From contig NBIV01000092.1 of assembly GCA_003194525.1 (NCBI GenBank), forward strand, positions 185,779 through 249,778: a stretch of 64,000 bases of DNA. The letters run 5' to 3'. Positions 20,641 through 32,571 of this stretch are shown piece after piece. The DNA is from Gracilariopsis chorda (taxonomy: Eukaryota; Rhodophyta; Florideophyceae; Gracilariales; Gracilariaceae). Position numbers and translations under genes: made by a program. A model generated the notes under the pieces. The model ran no database searches, had not been told where the DNA came from, and was given only the letters and a program-made list of their open reading frames with translations. Numbering within the stretch: the stretch's first letter is position 1; every line of letters starts with the position of its first letter.

Positions 20641-22821
20641 ATGGATAACCAACAACTCAACCCAAGGAACGAAGACCATCAAGGAACCCCCGGTGCAGCC
20701 GCACCTCTCACAGTCACCGGTACCCTATTTGCAGCCCAAGCGGACAATAATAGTTAACGTAGAAGTACCCGCAGCTGCTCAGGTGGACGAGTCATAGACC
20801 CTGTGGGTAATCTCGAAAGGATAACAAGAGATTCGCCATTTGTCGCTCGCCTACTTGAGAGGGTGGACCAGCCTAAACATCTGCAAGGCCCGAGGAATGA
20901 TGCATACCAGCCTCAGGACTTACCCGCCACCGCACCTAACTTCCGTATGGTGGACGATGTCACCGCTCTGCTATGGCCGCAACTCCGCTCTTGGTGCGAG
21001 AACCAAGTAGAGCAATTCCTCAGGGACCATCAGGATAGAGTATTACGGGAGCGCCTCTCCTCTCTGGCCGACCAACTGGTTCCTCAAGTTGTCCAATCAG
21101 ACGTCCTCGTGGATTTTATTGCCACCACCATCCAAGGGGAGATCACCCGCCAGGCAGGCACATTTCACAGCCCTTGGGCTGTTCTTCATAGTTTACTATT
21201 GGATGTTCACCGGCCATTATACACCCGACCTCAGGGAGCAGCTATAGAAGTAGCCCCTTGCTTAGGTACAGCACAGCAAAGCCTTCAGGAGAGAAACTCC
21301 AGATGCAAAGAGGCTGCGTGGGAGATAAAGCCAATGGACAGCATGGCGTTCAGTACGCCGGCCTCGAGGACGATGAATAGCTCGCCCAAAAGAACCTCAT
21401 ACATATCGAGACCCATACAAAGGACAGACGCAGCCGAAGGCGTAAGTCGAGGACGAACCATCGGAAGAGGCACCATTCGGACTCGAACGATGACCATTCG
21501 GACTCGTTGGACTCTTCCAACACCGATACAGATGAGGGGAATGTTCGGCTACTCAAACAATTGGTCATGACTATTGAGCTTTTTCAGAAGTTCTAAGACG
21601 TGAAAACGTACCGCTGGATAGATCGTTCCACGCCATAAACCTCTTCGGTCCCTAAGACGATTGCCAGGTGGGCGAAAACAATTCAACTGACCGTTCCGGA
21701 CAAGTTTTCTGGGAAGGAACCCATTACAGTCCTTAAGTTCTTGGCCTCCTTCCAGGTGGCTTGTGACCATAATAAAATCCATGAGCGAGCTGCGCTCTAT
21801 TGCTTCCAGTTTTTCTTAAGTGGAAAAGAAAGGAAGCAAGTAGTTGGTTGCCAAGAGCTCCGGCTCGGCCAACCCCATTGACGCCCTAGATCGGGAGCTT
21901 CTGAAGACCTATGTGGAGGTTGTTCATTACCTGTTGGAAACGTATGCGACTGATGACCACGTAATCGATGCCTACCTGGACCTAATTGGCTACCACCAGA
22001 GCTCGAACATGTCCAGAACGGACTACACCGACCAACTTTGGACTAGAGCCCTCAGGTGCGGGAATGTGTTCTCCGAGGGTCGGCTGAACCCACATTTTGT
22101 GGCAGAATTGCTCCTTTCGACACAGATTCATGTCTGAAACCACCACACTGCCCACCCAGAATTCACGCTGCGTCAACTGGTGACGTCTGCCGAAGGATAC
22201 CGCAAGACTTATAGGACCTCCCGTCGAACGGGTGAGGCAGACACCAGGGTTCGTGCAAGACTTCTATCAAGGAAATTGGAGGCCCACATGATGGAGTCTG
22301 CATCGGAGTCAGACTCCGCATCGGAGTCAGACTCCGCCCTGAGACATTCCGACACCGTGAATGCTCTTGCAGTGAGATTCTCTTCAGCTCCGAGAGGAGC
22401 ACCATCGGCCTTTTCGTCAAAAATGACCAACCCATCGACCCCGGCGACACCCCGTTACTCTACGAATATCCCCAGAAGAGAATTCATTATGAAGTCCAAT
22501 CAGGCCGGTTATATTGGCCTTTCCACGGCCCGACCGTTTGACTGCATAAAACAAATGCCTGAACACATCCACAAGGGGATTATGGCACGAAGGGGGGAGA
22601 ACTACCAGGTGTGCCCAGCCGAGGGTTACCTCCGAAGGAACTTTCCTGCAAGAACCACTGGGATGCCAGGGAGCTCCAAGTACGTTACTCCCCTCACCAA
22701 ACCGGTGAAACCACCTCAGGTCAATATGGTTGAAAACCCGAGGGATAACTTCGAATACCTGGACGCAAAAAGCGATACTGCGGTGCCCACGCTGCAGGAT
22801 AATGACGGGAGAGACACTTAA
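20641..22821 (+). pseudogene. gag: E5 gag, degraded
   Basis: A start MDNQQLNPRNED at 20,641 is followed by a stop after 38 codons. Coding then continues in other frames: 20,803-21,570, a stretch near 21,660-21,840 with the capsid pattern DKFSGKEPITVLKFLASFQ, then 21,844-22,137 and 22,180-22,821. A remnant zinc knuckle (CPAEGYLRRNF, about 22,612-22,645) has lost several metal ligands. An 18-bp unit (GCATCGGAGTCAGACTCC) is tandemly duplicated at about 22,308-22,343, itself an inverted repeat around CAG. Confidence 0.75.
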
Positions 22822-22916
22822 AGGCGTGTAGTCCCTCTCAGAACTGCCGCCTCAAACCATCAGACTCTCTGACCACAGGACCCAAGAAACGAAAGAAACC
22901 AGAGGACGAACTGACA

Positions 22917-24125
22917 GTGGTCTCGAGTCTGGTGTATGCTGTGCACCAATGGGAAGACCTGGGGCACGCCGTTTGTGTCCTGCGGAATAATAATTACAAG
23001 GTATATGGAGCTTTGAGACTGCAGGCCAACACCACAAGGACGTTCACGGCCGTGTTGGATACTGGAGCAGGCCCCAATCTGGTATATTCGAGGTTCTCAC
23101 CATTGGGTTGGGAAAGGATGATACAAGACAAAACGTCATCGAAGGTAACGGACGCCTCATGTCGGCCGATAGACATTCACCGAATACTGCCGCTTTATGT
23201 CCAATTGGGTCATTTGAAAGTAAAGACTTGGTTTCTTGTCTGTTCGAACCTGGGGGCAGAAGGAATCCTAGGGACGAGCTTGATTGATAGATATGTAAAA
23301 GTGGTCTATCCTGGCCAAAAGAGTGTTGTTTTCTATCGAGGACCACCATTGGCGATGTTCGGCTTGCGCCCGGAATCCGAGGCTAACCAAGCTAAGGTCA
23401 CGTTTCCCACGAGGACTGCGTCCAACAAGGTCAGATTGGCAAGTGCGACAGTCATACCGACTATGACTCAGGTAGCTGCTGCAGCGGTATTCGAGTCCTC
23501 AGGCCTGGTTTTGTTGCAAGACCATCCCAAGTTGGTAATGAAACACCTATTCCTCATGGCCAATGGAGTAATGGATGTGGTACCCAACCGGCCCTTTGCG
23601 GTTACCATTAGCAACTTCCGTGACAAGTCTACGAGGTTGCCTAAAGGTGCAGCGGTGGGGATATCTATGCCCGGTTCCGTGGCCATTATGGAGATTGACG
23701 CGGAGGGGTTGCATGGAGAGTGTGGTCCCCCGGCCATTTGGACAAACGACGTCACCCTGGGTGAGGACGTTGAACCATATAGGGAACAAGTCATTGATCT
23801 CCTCAAGGGCTTCGCTGGCATCTATAGTGGTAAGCTGGGCAAAATCGATGCCATAAAGCATCGACTTGACCTTAAGGACGGGGCCACGCCCCAAAATCAA
23901 CACTCATATCGAACTGGTCTAAAAGGATGGGAGGTGGTGGCCAAGGAGATTGATAAAATGAAGTTCGCAGGGGTCATTCAGCGTGCACTATCTTCGGAGG
24001 CTGAATGGGGTAGCCCTTTTGTCTTGGTGGCCAAGAAGGACGGCATCGTACGTTTTTGGATTGATTACCGCAAACTAAATCCGTTGACCAAGAGGGACAC
24101 CTATCCTATCCCCCAAATAGACTAA
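22917..24125 (+). pseudogene. pol: E5 protease and N-terminal RT
   Basis: A 402-codon frame with the aspartic protease active site VLDTGAGPNLV (about residues 45-55) and a second conserved turn (EGILGTSLIDRYV). The RT fingers follow (GSPFVLVAKKDG, FWIDYRKLNPLTKRDTYPIPQID). It ends at an in-frame TAA (24,123-24,125) where E2 has Glu in RMDECIDSLGD; RT continues in the same frame after it. Confidence 0.85.
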
Positions 24126-25267
24126 TGCCTAGATTCCCTTGGAGACGTGCAAATCTGCACCTCGCTGGATGCCAATTGTGGTTATTGGCAAGTACCCATG
24201 GATGACAAGGCGAAGTCGCTAACTACATTCAAGACCCACGAGGGCTTATTCCGATTTACACGGATGTCCTTTGGTCTCATGAATGCGCCAGCCACTTTCC
24301 AACACGCCATGGACATCATTCTATCCATAGTCAAATAGAAGTTTTTCTTGGTCTACTTAGATGATGTGATCATCTTCTGCAGGTCCATTAGGGAACATTT
24401 CGCACATGTGAAGGCAGTCCTCAGGTTACTCCAACAGGTGGGCGTAACATTGAATCCGAAGAATTGTTTCTTTTTTCAGCCCTCGGTGGACTACCTTGGC
24501 CATGGGTTTTTCCTGGAAAATTACAAGTAGCCAAAGCTACAACTAAGGCCATACGGGAAGCACGACCCCATACGACCCATACGGAACCGCGTTGCTTCCT
24601 TGGCCTATGCAATGTGTACCGTAGGTTTGTCCCGGGGTTGGCAAAAATCGCAGCACCTCTCAATCAAATGCTGAAAAAAAGGACCCCTTCAGAATTTGAT
24701 GACTTCACGGACCAACAATATTAGTCCTATCAGAAACTCTGAGACCATTTGCTTAATCCGCCATTCTTGGCACTACCCAGGGCCAATAAGCCGTATATCT
24801 TGGATACGGATGCATCCGTGACCAAAGCAGGCTGTGTTCTTCTACAAGAGCAGGAACCCCCTAAGGATTGTCGCCTAATAGGCTACTAGAGTAGGTCCCT
24901 GATCAAGGCCAAAAGCAACTATTGCACAAATGAAAAAGGGTGTCTGGCCATTAAGTGGTCATTGCTCCATCTTTGGCTTTATCTGGAATGAACTCGCTTT
25001 ACCAATAGGACAGATCACCACTCCTTCCGGTGGTTACTAAACAGGACGGACGCATCTTCCGGTCTGGGCCGATGGAGATTGCGCCTGGCCGAATGCGACT
25101 CTGAAGTAACCTATAGGCCAGGGCTGAAACATCAAGCTGCGGATGCCCTGTCACGCATTCTGACCGATGGTACAGACCAAACTCCATTGGACGATGAGAT
25201 TGCCACCATCTGGGATGGGCTGCCGGGCACTGAAGAGGAGGGAGGGGAACTACGGATGCTGAGGTAA
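24126..25267 (+). pseudogene. pol: E5 RT palm and RNase H
   Basis: SLDANCGYWQVP and FGLMNAPATFQ lead to the catalytic YLDD (LVYLDDVIIF, about 24,350-24,375), separated by a TAG (24,336-24,338) at a Trp position. A frame change near 24,480-24,530 leads to LGLCNVYRRF and RNase H (ILDTDAS, later RTDHHSF), with another TAG at a Trp position (24,887-24,889, IGYxSRSL). Catalytic residues are still recognisable but the frame is broken at least five times. Confidence 0.8.
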
Positions 25268-26900
25268 GAATTGCCGAAGAAACGGACGGACACGACGCAG
25301 CGATCTTATGCACCGTGGATCGGGAACATCTACTGCTGGATGTCCATATGGCCCAGTCGGAAAGCGCAGATCTTACACCAATACCCCTCGAGGAATTCTT
25401 TCAGGTCCAGAAAAAGAACCGATATTGCGTCCATGTAGGAGAAAAAGTAGGGACTCCTGGGTCGCTGTTCGATTATGAAAGCCTGGGCATATTATTTCGC
25501 ATGTCACTGTTGGACAGGGCGACAGAGCAGGGGGTTCCTAAGGCCTTACGCGCACGCCTTCTTCACCTCGCTCACTATTCGAAGTTGGCTGGCAATCACG
25601 AAGGGACTAAGATGTATCAGACCCTGGAGAGATAGTTTTACTGGCCTCTGAAGGCCAATGACGTAATGGAAACCGCAAGAACTTTGCAGCATGCGCGAAA
25701 ATCCGAGGGACAAGAGCGTTACACCAAGAGAAACTGATGTTATTCCCAGCGGCCGGGCCATTGGAGTTCAGTGCTTTGGATATATTAGGTCCGTTTCCAA
25801 AGTCGACCCATGGTAACCGATTTATATTGGTGGTTACCTATCGGTTCACTACGTTGAGTCGTGCAATTCCGCTTAAATCAACGACCGCTACAGATGTCGC
25901 CATGGTGTTCTTAGTTCATTGGATTTATCTTTATGAATTACCGCTCTACCTTCTTACGGAAAACTGCTATCACTTTATCTCCAAATTATTTGAGCATAAG
26001 TGCTCGGCCTTAGGTCTGAAACATCTCCTTACTACAGCGTACCACCCTCAGACCAATTGACAAGCCGAAAGTTTCAACAGAATCCTGGCCACGAGGTTGA
26101 TTCACTACGTTTCCGAGCACCAATTGGACTGGGATGAATATGTCCAACCGCTGGTATATGCATATAATATCCACTGCATAAGTCCACCAGAACAACTCCC
26201 TTTGACCTCAACCTCGTACGTGCACCGGCGCCGTACATAGTTGATCTACAGGACTTAGGACTGCCTCAGGACACAACAGGGGAAATGACTCCCGACCAGG
26301 CCAAAGGTTATTGGCGGAAGGGAAGCGAATTGATTCTATCCTGAAGGCCGCGCAGACCTCGTTGGACAATGAGCACGCGCACTATAATGCCAATTTCGAT
26401 CGGTCTGTTTGGTTTACACCGAAAGTGACCGTGGGAGATTACGTCCATATAGACAGACCACTGCAAGAGAAGCACGAGGCCAAGGACATGACAAAAAAAC
26501 TGTTGCCTAACTCCACTGGGCCCTTCAAGGTGCTCACGTCCCTTGGGCACACTGCTACTATCGACTAAGATGGCCTCCAGGACACGGTCACAATTGACCG
26601 TGGCTCCTTGGCGCCACGCCGGCTCTCAAATGATCCATGGGACCTGTGCGCCCGACCTTTATCCCAACCTCCACCCCTACAAAACCACTGGTTGATGCCC
26701 CTAAAGTTTCTAGAAAACCACATGTCTCCGCCACTTCTGGAAGACCTTGCTCAAATGCCTACGGCCCCCTGGACGAAATGGTAGTTCCCGAAGAAGTACC
26801 CAACTCGATGAACGTCCTGCACAGGCTCACGACGCTGCTTATTCAGACGCTCACGGATACAGTCCCCTGGACCAAATGGAGTTGCTAGAGGTTACAGACT
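25268..26900 (+). pseudogene. pol: E5 integrase and linker
   Basis: The zinc region is partly decayed (LHLAHYSKLAGNHEG; its Cys pair is only partly visible, in a shifted frame). The core has the first Asp in ALDILGPF. The second Asp is replaced by Glu (LLTENCYHF), and the catalytic Glu is kept (QAESFNR) just after an in-frame TGA. The C-terminal barrel (STGPFKVLTSLGH) ends near 26,568, and a short linker leads to the chromodomain. Confidence 0.75.
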
Positions 26901-26910
26901 GGCACGATCA

Positions 26911-27061
26911 ACGGGAATATGTAATTGACCACATCGTGTCAGCTGGGCTGAAACACGATGGCGAAGTGCGCTGAAACGTCCGCTGGTGTGGCTATGAACC
27001 CAAGGACAATACTTGGCTTCTGAGGTCAGAAATCCCTGATATTTTTGTGAAACGCTATTGA
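26911..27061 (+). pseudogene. pol: E5 chromodomain
   Basis: EYVIDHIVSAG...VRWCGYEPKDNTWLLRSEIP matches the chromodomain pattern (hydrophobic strand, VRWxGY, DxTW, C-terminal helix). An in-frame TGA at 26,972-26,974 interrupts it. It sits at the very C-terminus of pol, as in other chromodomain gypsy elements. Confidence 0.8.
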
Positions 27062-28467
27062 TAGAAAACAGGCCAGACGGAGCGTGACCTCAAGGAGGCG
27101 GGTATCCCTAGCCACGAACGTGTGCCATCACGTGCTTAATCCGTCCAATCGGACCCCCGCCACTCTCGACGGCGCTCATGGAAACGCCTCTAGCAGCCTG
27201 CCGTTTGCCACGGCGCTGGAGGATCTGCTTCCCGCCTAACTCTTGCTCACTAGTGCCCACCAAGTCTTGTTGCAGCGATGAACGAAATAGGACTTCACAT
27301 TACTCCGAAGTCTCTATTCCAATGAAACTGAAACGCTCGAGAAGGACGCGCGGGCAGCTACCCTATAAGAAAGATGCATCAAAACCCCAGGGGTTGTTCC
27401 GAAACTGACCTACAGTAATCCAGTTTCGAGACAAAGACCCATAGAACACGGCGGTCATGAGGCACAAAAAGACGCCAGAGGGGCCAAAAGTGAACCACAG
27501 TGTTCACTCAGAGATTATGGTCCGTAAGGGAGACCACTGAGACGTCGCAGCAAACAAACGGCATGTCGAGGGAGGCCAGAGGGCGGCATCGCGCGACCGA
27601 ACGGGCACTGGCAGGAAGATGAAGCCAGCGGCTGTACCAGGAGTCTTCTTGAGATTTCTTCTGAGCGCGAGCATAGTTCGGGAGGGCAGCGAACCGACGA
27701 GCGTCCAAGTTTTATTCAGCATATCGCACAAACTCGGTAACCGAGCTGGGCAGATCGGGACTTCTCACGGTCATGGAATTACGAGGCAAGGTGTGGTTGT
27801 ATTTGTCCTTGGAATGGGCATAAGCACTGCTAGGTACTACAGCCATGATGGTCGAATTTACCGTGATGGCCACCCGTGGGACCCTTTGAGTCTGTCATAG
27901 TCCAGCAGGTAACCATGGGAGCCTTTATACGCCTCCAAGGACATGGCGTAGACGCGATTGACGAGCCAGCACAGCGGATGCGGCGCCCAGGGAAGCCAAC
28001 CGTCTCGAACCTAAAAGGCCAAAGAAATACAACCAGGTTTATCAAAGGGTCAAGGATAGTGAATGTACCAAGGCAGTACGCGGGGAGAGGAGAGGCCGAA
28101 AGGACGAGAGAATCTGGAAGGAAGTGTCGGCGACCACCAAAAGGGTCGGGGGAATGCAAGAGCACGGGGCGTGTCCCGAGATGGATGGTCATTAAGGGAG
28201 GAAACGCCGTCCCAGGCGACCAATGGCATGGTAGCGGCCATATGCCGCTTTCCGAAAAGCGCCCAAATGGACGGACGATGGTACCTCTGCCGTAGGGAGC
28301 GCGGGAGGGCTGATGGACCATTTCAACCAAAGGACGGATGACCTACACTGTTAAGGGGACCTGAGGACGATTCCCTCCCTTGGAGGAAGATGACGCTAGC
28401 TGGAGGGAAATGTGAGACCCCAACGTGGGAGGAACCGACGGGACGTCCAATCTTAAGTGTAGAGGTC
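27062..28467 (+). other. E5 3' region between pol and LTR, no recognised gene
   Basis: About 1.4 kb, long for a simple 3' untranslated region. Open frames occur on both strands (27,876-28,295 plus; 28,330-27,830 minus), but neither resembles the antisense protein of E1/E2/E4 or anything I recognise. The position matches that of the antisense gene in the other family, so an eroded extra gene is possible. The purine tract before 28,468 is weak (GTAGAGGTC). Confidence 0.4.
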
Positions 28468-28991
28468 TGTGGGAGAATGACCCTTGCTAGGCGGAGCAAT
28501 GAGGTAACCAAGGAGATGAGCAGGTAGAGGTAAGACCATTGCTGGCTCAAATATTCTACGTGGCTAAGCTGGGTGCTGGTGCAGGGGGTATCAGGGGACA
28601 ATGCAAGTGCCAGGGCATTGTGGCCATAGGTTTGAGTATGTGGCTAATTTTATGTAATTTTTTAGGATAGTTCTGGATGTCAGAGCACCTTGCCAGCTAG
28701 ATAAGTTTGCTCGAGTGCTGCCGACCTCCGAAGAGTAAAGGTAAGCACCACTGCCCTCTTCTTGCCGCCATATGCGGCCGGTATGACGCCAAAGGCCTCC
28801 AAGCCATCGCGACCATTCTCCCGACCTGTAGGGACTTGAGATAGTGCCGGCCCATTGCGCCTCGCTGCCAGTTGTTGCCTACCAGACTAGTAGACCCAGT
28901 GGTTTTTCAACCCAGTGGATGGCTTGCTGCCGCTACTACCCACTGATATACTACAACCTCAGTTGGCGAAAGGATGTAGTATTCTACTACA
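28468..28991 (+). repeat. 3' LTR of E5 (524 bp)
   Basis: Starts TGTGGGAGAATGACC and ends GTAGTATTCTACTACA. It is the direct repeat of 19,990-20,513. Confidence 0.9.
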
Positions 28992-29640
28992 AGTACCAGC
29001 AGCTGACAGATAGCGATTCTACGAGGAGTCCAGCTCTGCGACTTCAAGAATTTGACCCTCGCCAGAAAACTGTCTTCTTTCTTCTTCGTGATTTGTTTGA
29101 CAATACTTCATGGAATGTTCCAAAGTGGAACTCATTTTTGAACAATGTGCCTACGGTAAAATGCGTTCGAGATTTCATTGCAACTATTACCTGGAACAAA
29201 ACCCGAAATAGAACTGATCCATTGCGCTAGAAAACAATGACCATCTCGTGATGTTTTGCGTAGAAGAATTTGAACCACGGAGAACATTCTAGTTGAAAAG
29301 AATAAAAGTACGTTCTCTCAACTTCATTTCGACGAGATATGAAACCATCCCCCGTCTTCGACTGCCTAATTCTAATCCGTTCACTCAACACCTGTTGTTT
29401 CATTTCCTTTCTCCCTATCCTGTGACACCAGTTAGTACAGTTCTTCAAGTGATTCTGGTTGAGATGCCACTGGTCAAGCGATGTGTAGGAAAACGGAAAT
29501 ACCTTTCTCGTTGCGTTAATACAAGCTATGCTCTGATTCATAGCTATCATTGCATGCGAAACGCGTATCGTGGAGCTCAAAGCTTTCAGTATGCACAACA
29601 AGTATTCTTCGTTTGCGCTTCAAATCTAATCTAGCTAAAG
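28992..29640 (+). pseudogene. Unrecognised degraded coding fragments
   Basis: A plus frame from about 28,992 to 29,230 (FDPRQKTVFFLLRDLFDN...) and another from 29,293 to 29,634 (VEMPLVKRCVGKRKYL) look protein-like but are in different frames and match nothing I know. They are the right flank of the E5 insertion. A minus-strand frame over 29,227-29,601 is equally long, so even the coding strand is uncertain. Confidence 0.25.
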
Positions 29641-30190
29641 ATCTCTCCGACAACGCCCTTCGCACCCCTTGAACAAATTAGTAAAATGCACGACTTCATT
29701 TTTGTGGCGCAGTCTGCGCCAGCCACTAAAAGTGTGCTTCAAGTTAACTTTTGTAACCTTTTTGGTGTGACAACTATTTGAACCAATGATAATGAAACGA
29801 TTTGGACAGCCAGAACGTTTGATAGTCAGGTATGTAACGGCTCAAGCTTCAGCCCTACCCCTCGTTCCGGAAGGCAAGATGAAGACGTCACAACTGCAGG
29901 AAAGAGTGGTACCCGAAGCTTTTTACCCTTGAAAACCCCATGAAGAATGTTGGTACAAAGCTTTCGTTGCAGCGGCCATCCACAGTACGAAGTGGTAGCC
30001 CAAAGTTGTTGGAAAGAGCTTTGCAGTCAATACTGATCATGGGTACAAAACTGCACCGAGCATAGTCATCAATCCATTCCATACAGATCCAAGATGCCGA
30101 ATCTAATCTCCCATTCTCCATACTAGAAACGAAAACCATGTTCTCACTATTTTCATCGCCAATACGTAGCAGCTACTTATACGATGGCAT
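29641..30190. other. No gene recognised
   Basis: AT-rich spacer; the only frame of note (30,139-29,888, minus, 83 codons) has no recognisable motif. Confidence 0.4.
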
Positions 30191-30826
30191 TTACTGTTCA
30201 CGCTTAGGTGTTTTGGCGTCTTTAACGTACGAAAGTTTATTTAGCAGAGACTTTCGATCCATTAAGGCGCTGTAATTTCGTTCCATCAGCCGCATAATAT
30301 CGCCGAATGGAATATGGAGCTCGTGTTTTAGTTCTGAAGCTTCATTTTGGAGATCTGGCAGTAGGTGCTTCCTCACTGATGCGAGATCAGGACCACAGTT
30401 ATGCATCATAGCTTTCATGTAGTATGAGTACAACTTAACATTGCTTTCATATTCCCCCTTGCTCGACATTGCATTTCTAGTCCTTATAACACACTCAAAT
30501 CGGGAGGATAAGCCTATGCCCCAAATGACTGCCATTTGAATCACAGAAGTATGCTTCGTAGTATCTTTGATACCACAGACAGCAGTTAGATGCTTGTGAA
30601 AGGTTGATGTACGAGTGAAAAGATTGTACCCGAAGCAAGACGCAATGTGGTGTACTTGTTCCATAACGTATGGCTCCGAGGTGTTCTTCTCTGCTTCTGG
30701 TATAAAAGATAGTAAAGATTCTACAAACAGCGCCCCTTCTTTCTCTGCGGCGTCTGCTACAGTAGCCAGATTCTCTGAATTCTCTCCCAATGATTCTTTC
30801 AAAGATGTATACTGACAATACTGCAA
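30191..30826 (-). CDS. Uncharacterised 211-residue open frame
   Basis: An uninterrupted minus-strand frame, the longest in this AT-rich region. Mostly helical, charged protein with a short Cys/His-containing stretch (HHIASCFGYNLF ... FHKHLTAVCGI, about residues 60-90). No family recognised. It is downstream of, and on the same strand as, the Ulp-like region and may belong to the same old element. Confidence 0.35.
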   Translation of the reverse strand: MQYCQYTSLKESLGENSENLATVADAAEKEGALFVESLLSFIPEAEKNTSEPYVMEQVHHIASCFGYNLFTRTSTFHKHLTAVCGIKDTTKHTSVIQMAVIWGIGLSSRFECVIRTRNAMSSKGEYESNVKLYSYYMKAMMHNCGPDLASVRKHLLPDLQNEASELKHELHIPFGDIMRLMERNYSALMDRKSLLNKLSYVKDAKTPKREQ

Positions 30827-31995
30827 ACAGTCTTCCGCTCAGTTATTGCCAAAGAAATGATTTGGGAGAACAGAATCGTATTCCTAGAAACTATCTATGG
30901 CAAGGATTTTGTCCTGTACCAAACTGTGGTCTGATACTTCGTTCTAGGCGGAGACATCTTCGTATCTGTCCTTGCTGTTATTTTTATTACCTTCGGCCAC
31001 CGTGAGCTCAATATCTGGTCTTCTCTCTACACACCCCTTGCATGCGCTTCAGTAGTTTGGCTGTCATACTCGATGCATTCTACATCTTTGAAACAATTCT
31101 CCGCAGAGTTTAGGCCCATTGCACAGTGAGGTTCATACCCACGTTGTAGCATTTCTTCTCAACCGATACGAGGCACATGGTGGGGGAGACGTATTACTTC
31201 CTGACTTGCATTATTTTGGAGTAATGTAGCTGTTACGACCCCAAGAGCAGAACTGTACCTAACCCCCATTGACGTCCTCGGTACCAAGCCACATTTCCGA
31301 TCATAAAACGGACTCAGCGGGTCTTGAAACACTTCCGACCACCAGCTGCATCCAAGAAAGCCTTGTACGTCCCCCATTCTCTGTTTTTATTACAAATTGA
31401 TCTGATAAAAGCATCATTTCGTTTGATTGAATTGGTATGAGAAGCTGCCAAAGGTTCAGGAATATGAAGGGATGTTCTCGAGAGTGACCAAAGCATGGTA
31501 TACCTTTGCAACTTCGCAAGGATTGCTGCACAACAGAAATCGGGAAGTTTTTAATGCACACAACGAAAACGCGGATTGATGGGGTGATGGTCTCGTACGA
31601 ACATCCGTGATAACCTCTAAAATCTTTGCAATCCAAACGTCTGCCCTGCTCTACACATTTAAAACATAAAGTATGGGAGATCATTTACTTCCCGTTTCTT
31701 ACTCGCTTCATTCGGGACCTCCGAAATGGATGCCATATTCCGTCCACTCCCCCTGCTTTCTTCCTGTATCGTTCGCATTACTTCTCTCAGTACTGTTAGC
31801 TTATCTTTTCCATAAATATTGCAGCATCTCTCTGATGAGACTAGAAATAAAAGATTCGGAGTCATCAAATCTGATTCGGTTTCGTTGGTAGTAGCGCAGT
31901 ACGCATTCGTCGTACTCCTATCCATACTACATTCCCTTCTTTCTCCGAACTACCTCTTATTACCCTCCGCATGACTCGATCCTATCTACGTCAGC
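30827..31995 (-). pseudogene. Degraded coding region on the same strand
   Basis: Minus-strand frames at 31,925-31,659, 31,684-31,301 and 31,377-31,159 overlap in different frames and read like one broken gene. A Cys-rich segment (CFKCVEQGRRLDC ... HGC, about 31,600-31,670) could be a zinc-binding module. No family is recognised. Confidence 0.3.
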
Positions 31996-32571
31996 CTATC
32001 CATCTTCAATTGGAAAGCCATTCCCAAAGGATGAGAACGCTGTTGGAAATAGGTCGCAAATTGTTTCAATTCCTTTGACACAATCGGATTCTTTTTCAAG
32101 CCCTCCATCAGTTGTAGTATCCATTGCATCATTCTCCTGCCCGTCTACATTGCACTTCCTTTTACGTTCTTTGAGCAGTTCTATCCTGCTATTCTGCTGA
32201 AAAGCAGAACCATTTCCTTCCCCAATTTCTTCAGAGCCACTCTCTTCTGTGGCACATACTATATTCACAACACTCACTTTGGCTGTGCTCCATCCGAAAA
32301 GATCTGTTAACGAATTGTAGTAACCTGAGGCAAACATCTTTTCGAGCAGGATCCTGGATGTTTCAGCGAACTCACGGAACCCTGCGAGGGCGTATGAATA
32401 ACAGCTGTTACCATCAGCCTGCCTTTGGAACTTCAACTTATCCAGAAGATAGTTATCCGTTGATATATGCCATCGTATTGAAGATCGCGGGAAAGCGCTG
32501 TCAAACTCCGCTTTGAAGACGTTAAGGATATCAGTAGAACAATTCCACCTCAAATTATCTCCAAAACACAC
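31996..32571 (-). pseudogene. Ulp1/C48-like cysteine protease domain fragment
   Basis: A 191-codon minus frame whose N-terminal part fits the C-terminal half of a Ulp1-like (SUMO/adenain clan) protease. It has an Asp in VCFGDNL, a Gln ahead of the nucleophile (KFQRQADG) and Cys in DGNSCYSYAL; the usual Gly after that Cys is Tyr here. The catalytic His would lie upstream, where the frame is broken (about 32,580-32,760). The C-terminal half is acidic and low-complexity. Ulp-like proteases often ride in DNA transposons such as MULE- and KDZ-type elements, which is the likely origin. Confidence 0.4.

Larger units (their letters stand above)
19990..28991 (+). mobile_element. E5: old Ty3/gypsy chromodomain element with both LTRs
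   Basis: Two 524-bp LTRs (19,990-20,513 and 28,468-28,991), both TGT...ACA, flank gag, protease, RT, RNase H, integrase and chromodomain in canonical order, all with stops or frameshifts. The flanking pentamers are AATAC (19,985-19,989) and AGTAC (28,992-28,996), a target duplication with one mismatch. By eye the LTRs are roughly 85% identical, so the insertion is old. The primer site is the same as in E0. It belongs to a lineage distinct from E0-E4: LTRs are shorter and unrelated, and there is no recognisable antisense gene. Confidence 0.9.

Noticed and set aside
22308-22343. CRISPR-like or minisatellite array
   Set aside because: Only two copies of an 18-bp unit inside a retrotransposon gag.
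27830-28330. Homologue of the antisense gene in E5 (minus-strand 166-codon frame)
   Set aside because: None of the conserved blocks (APWFHP, RPIIxAEFR, GYxIPY) is present.
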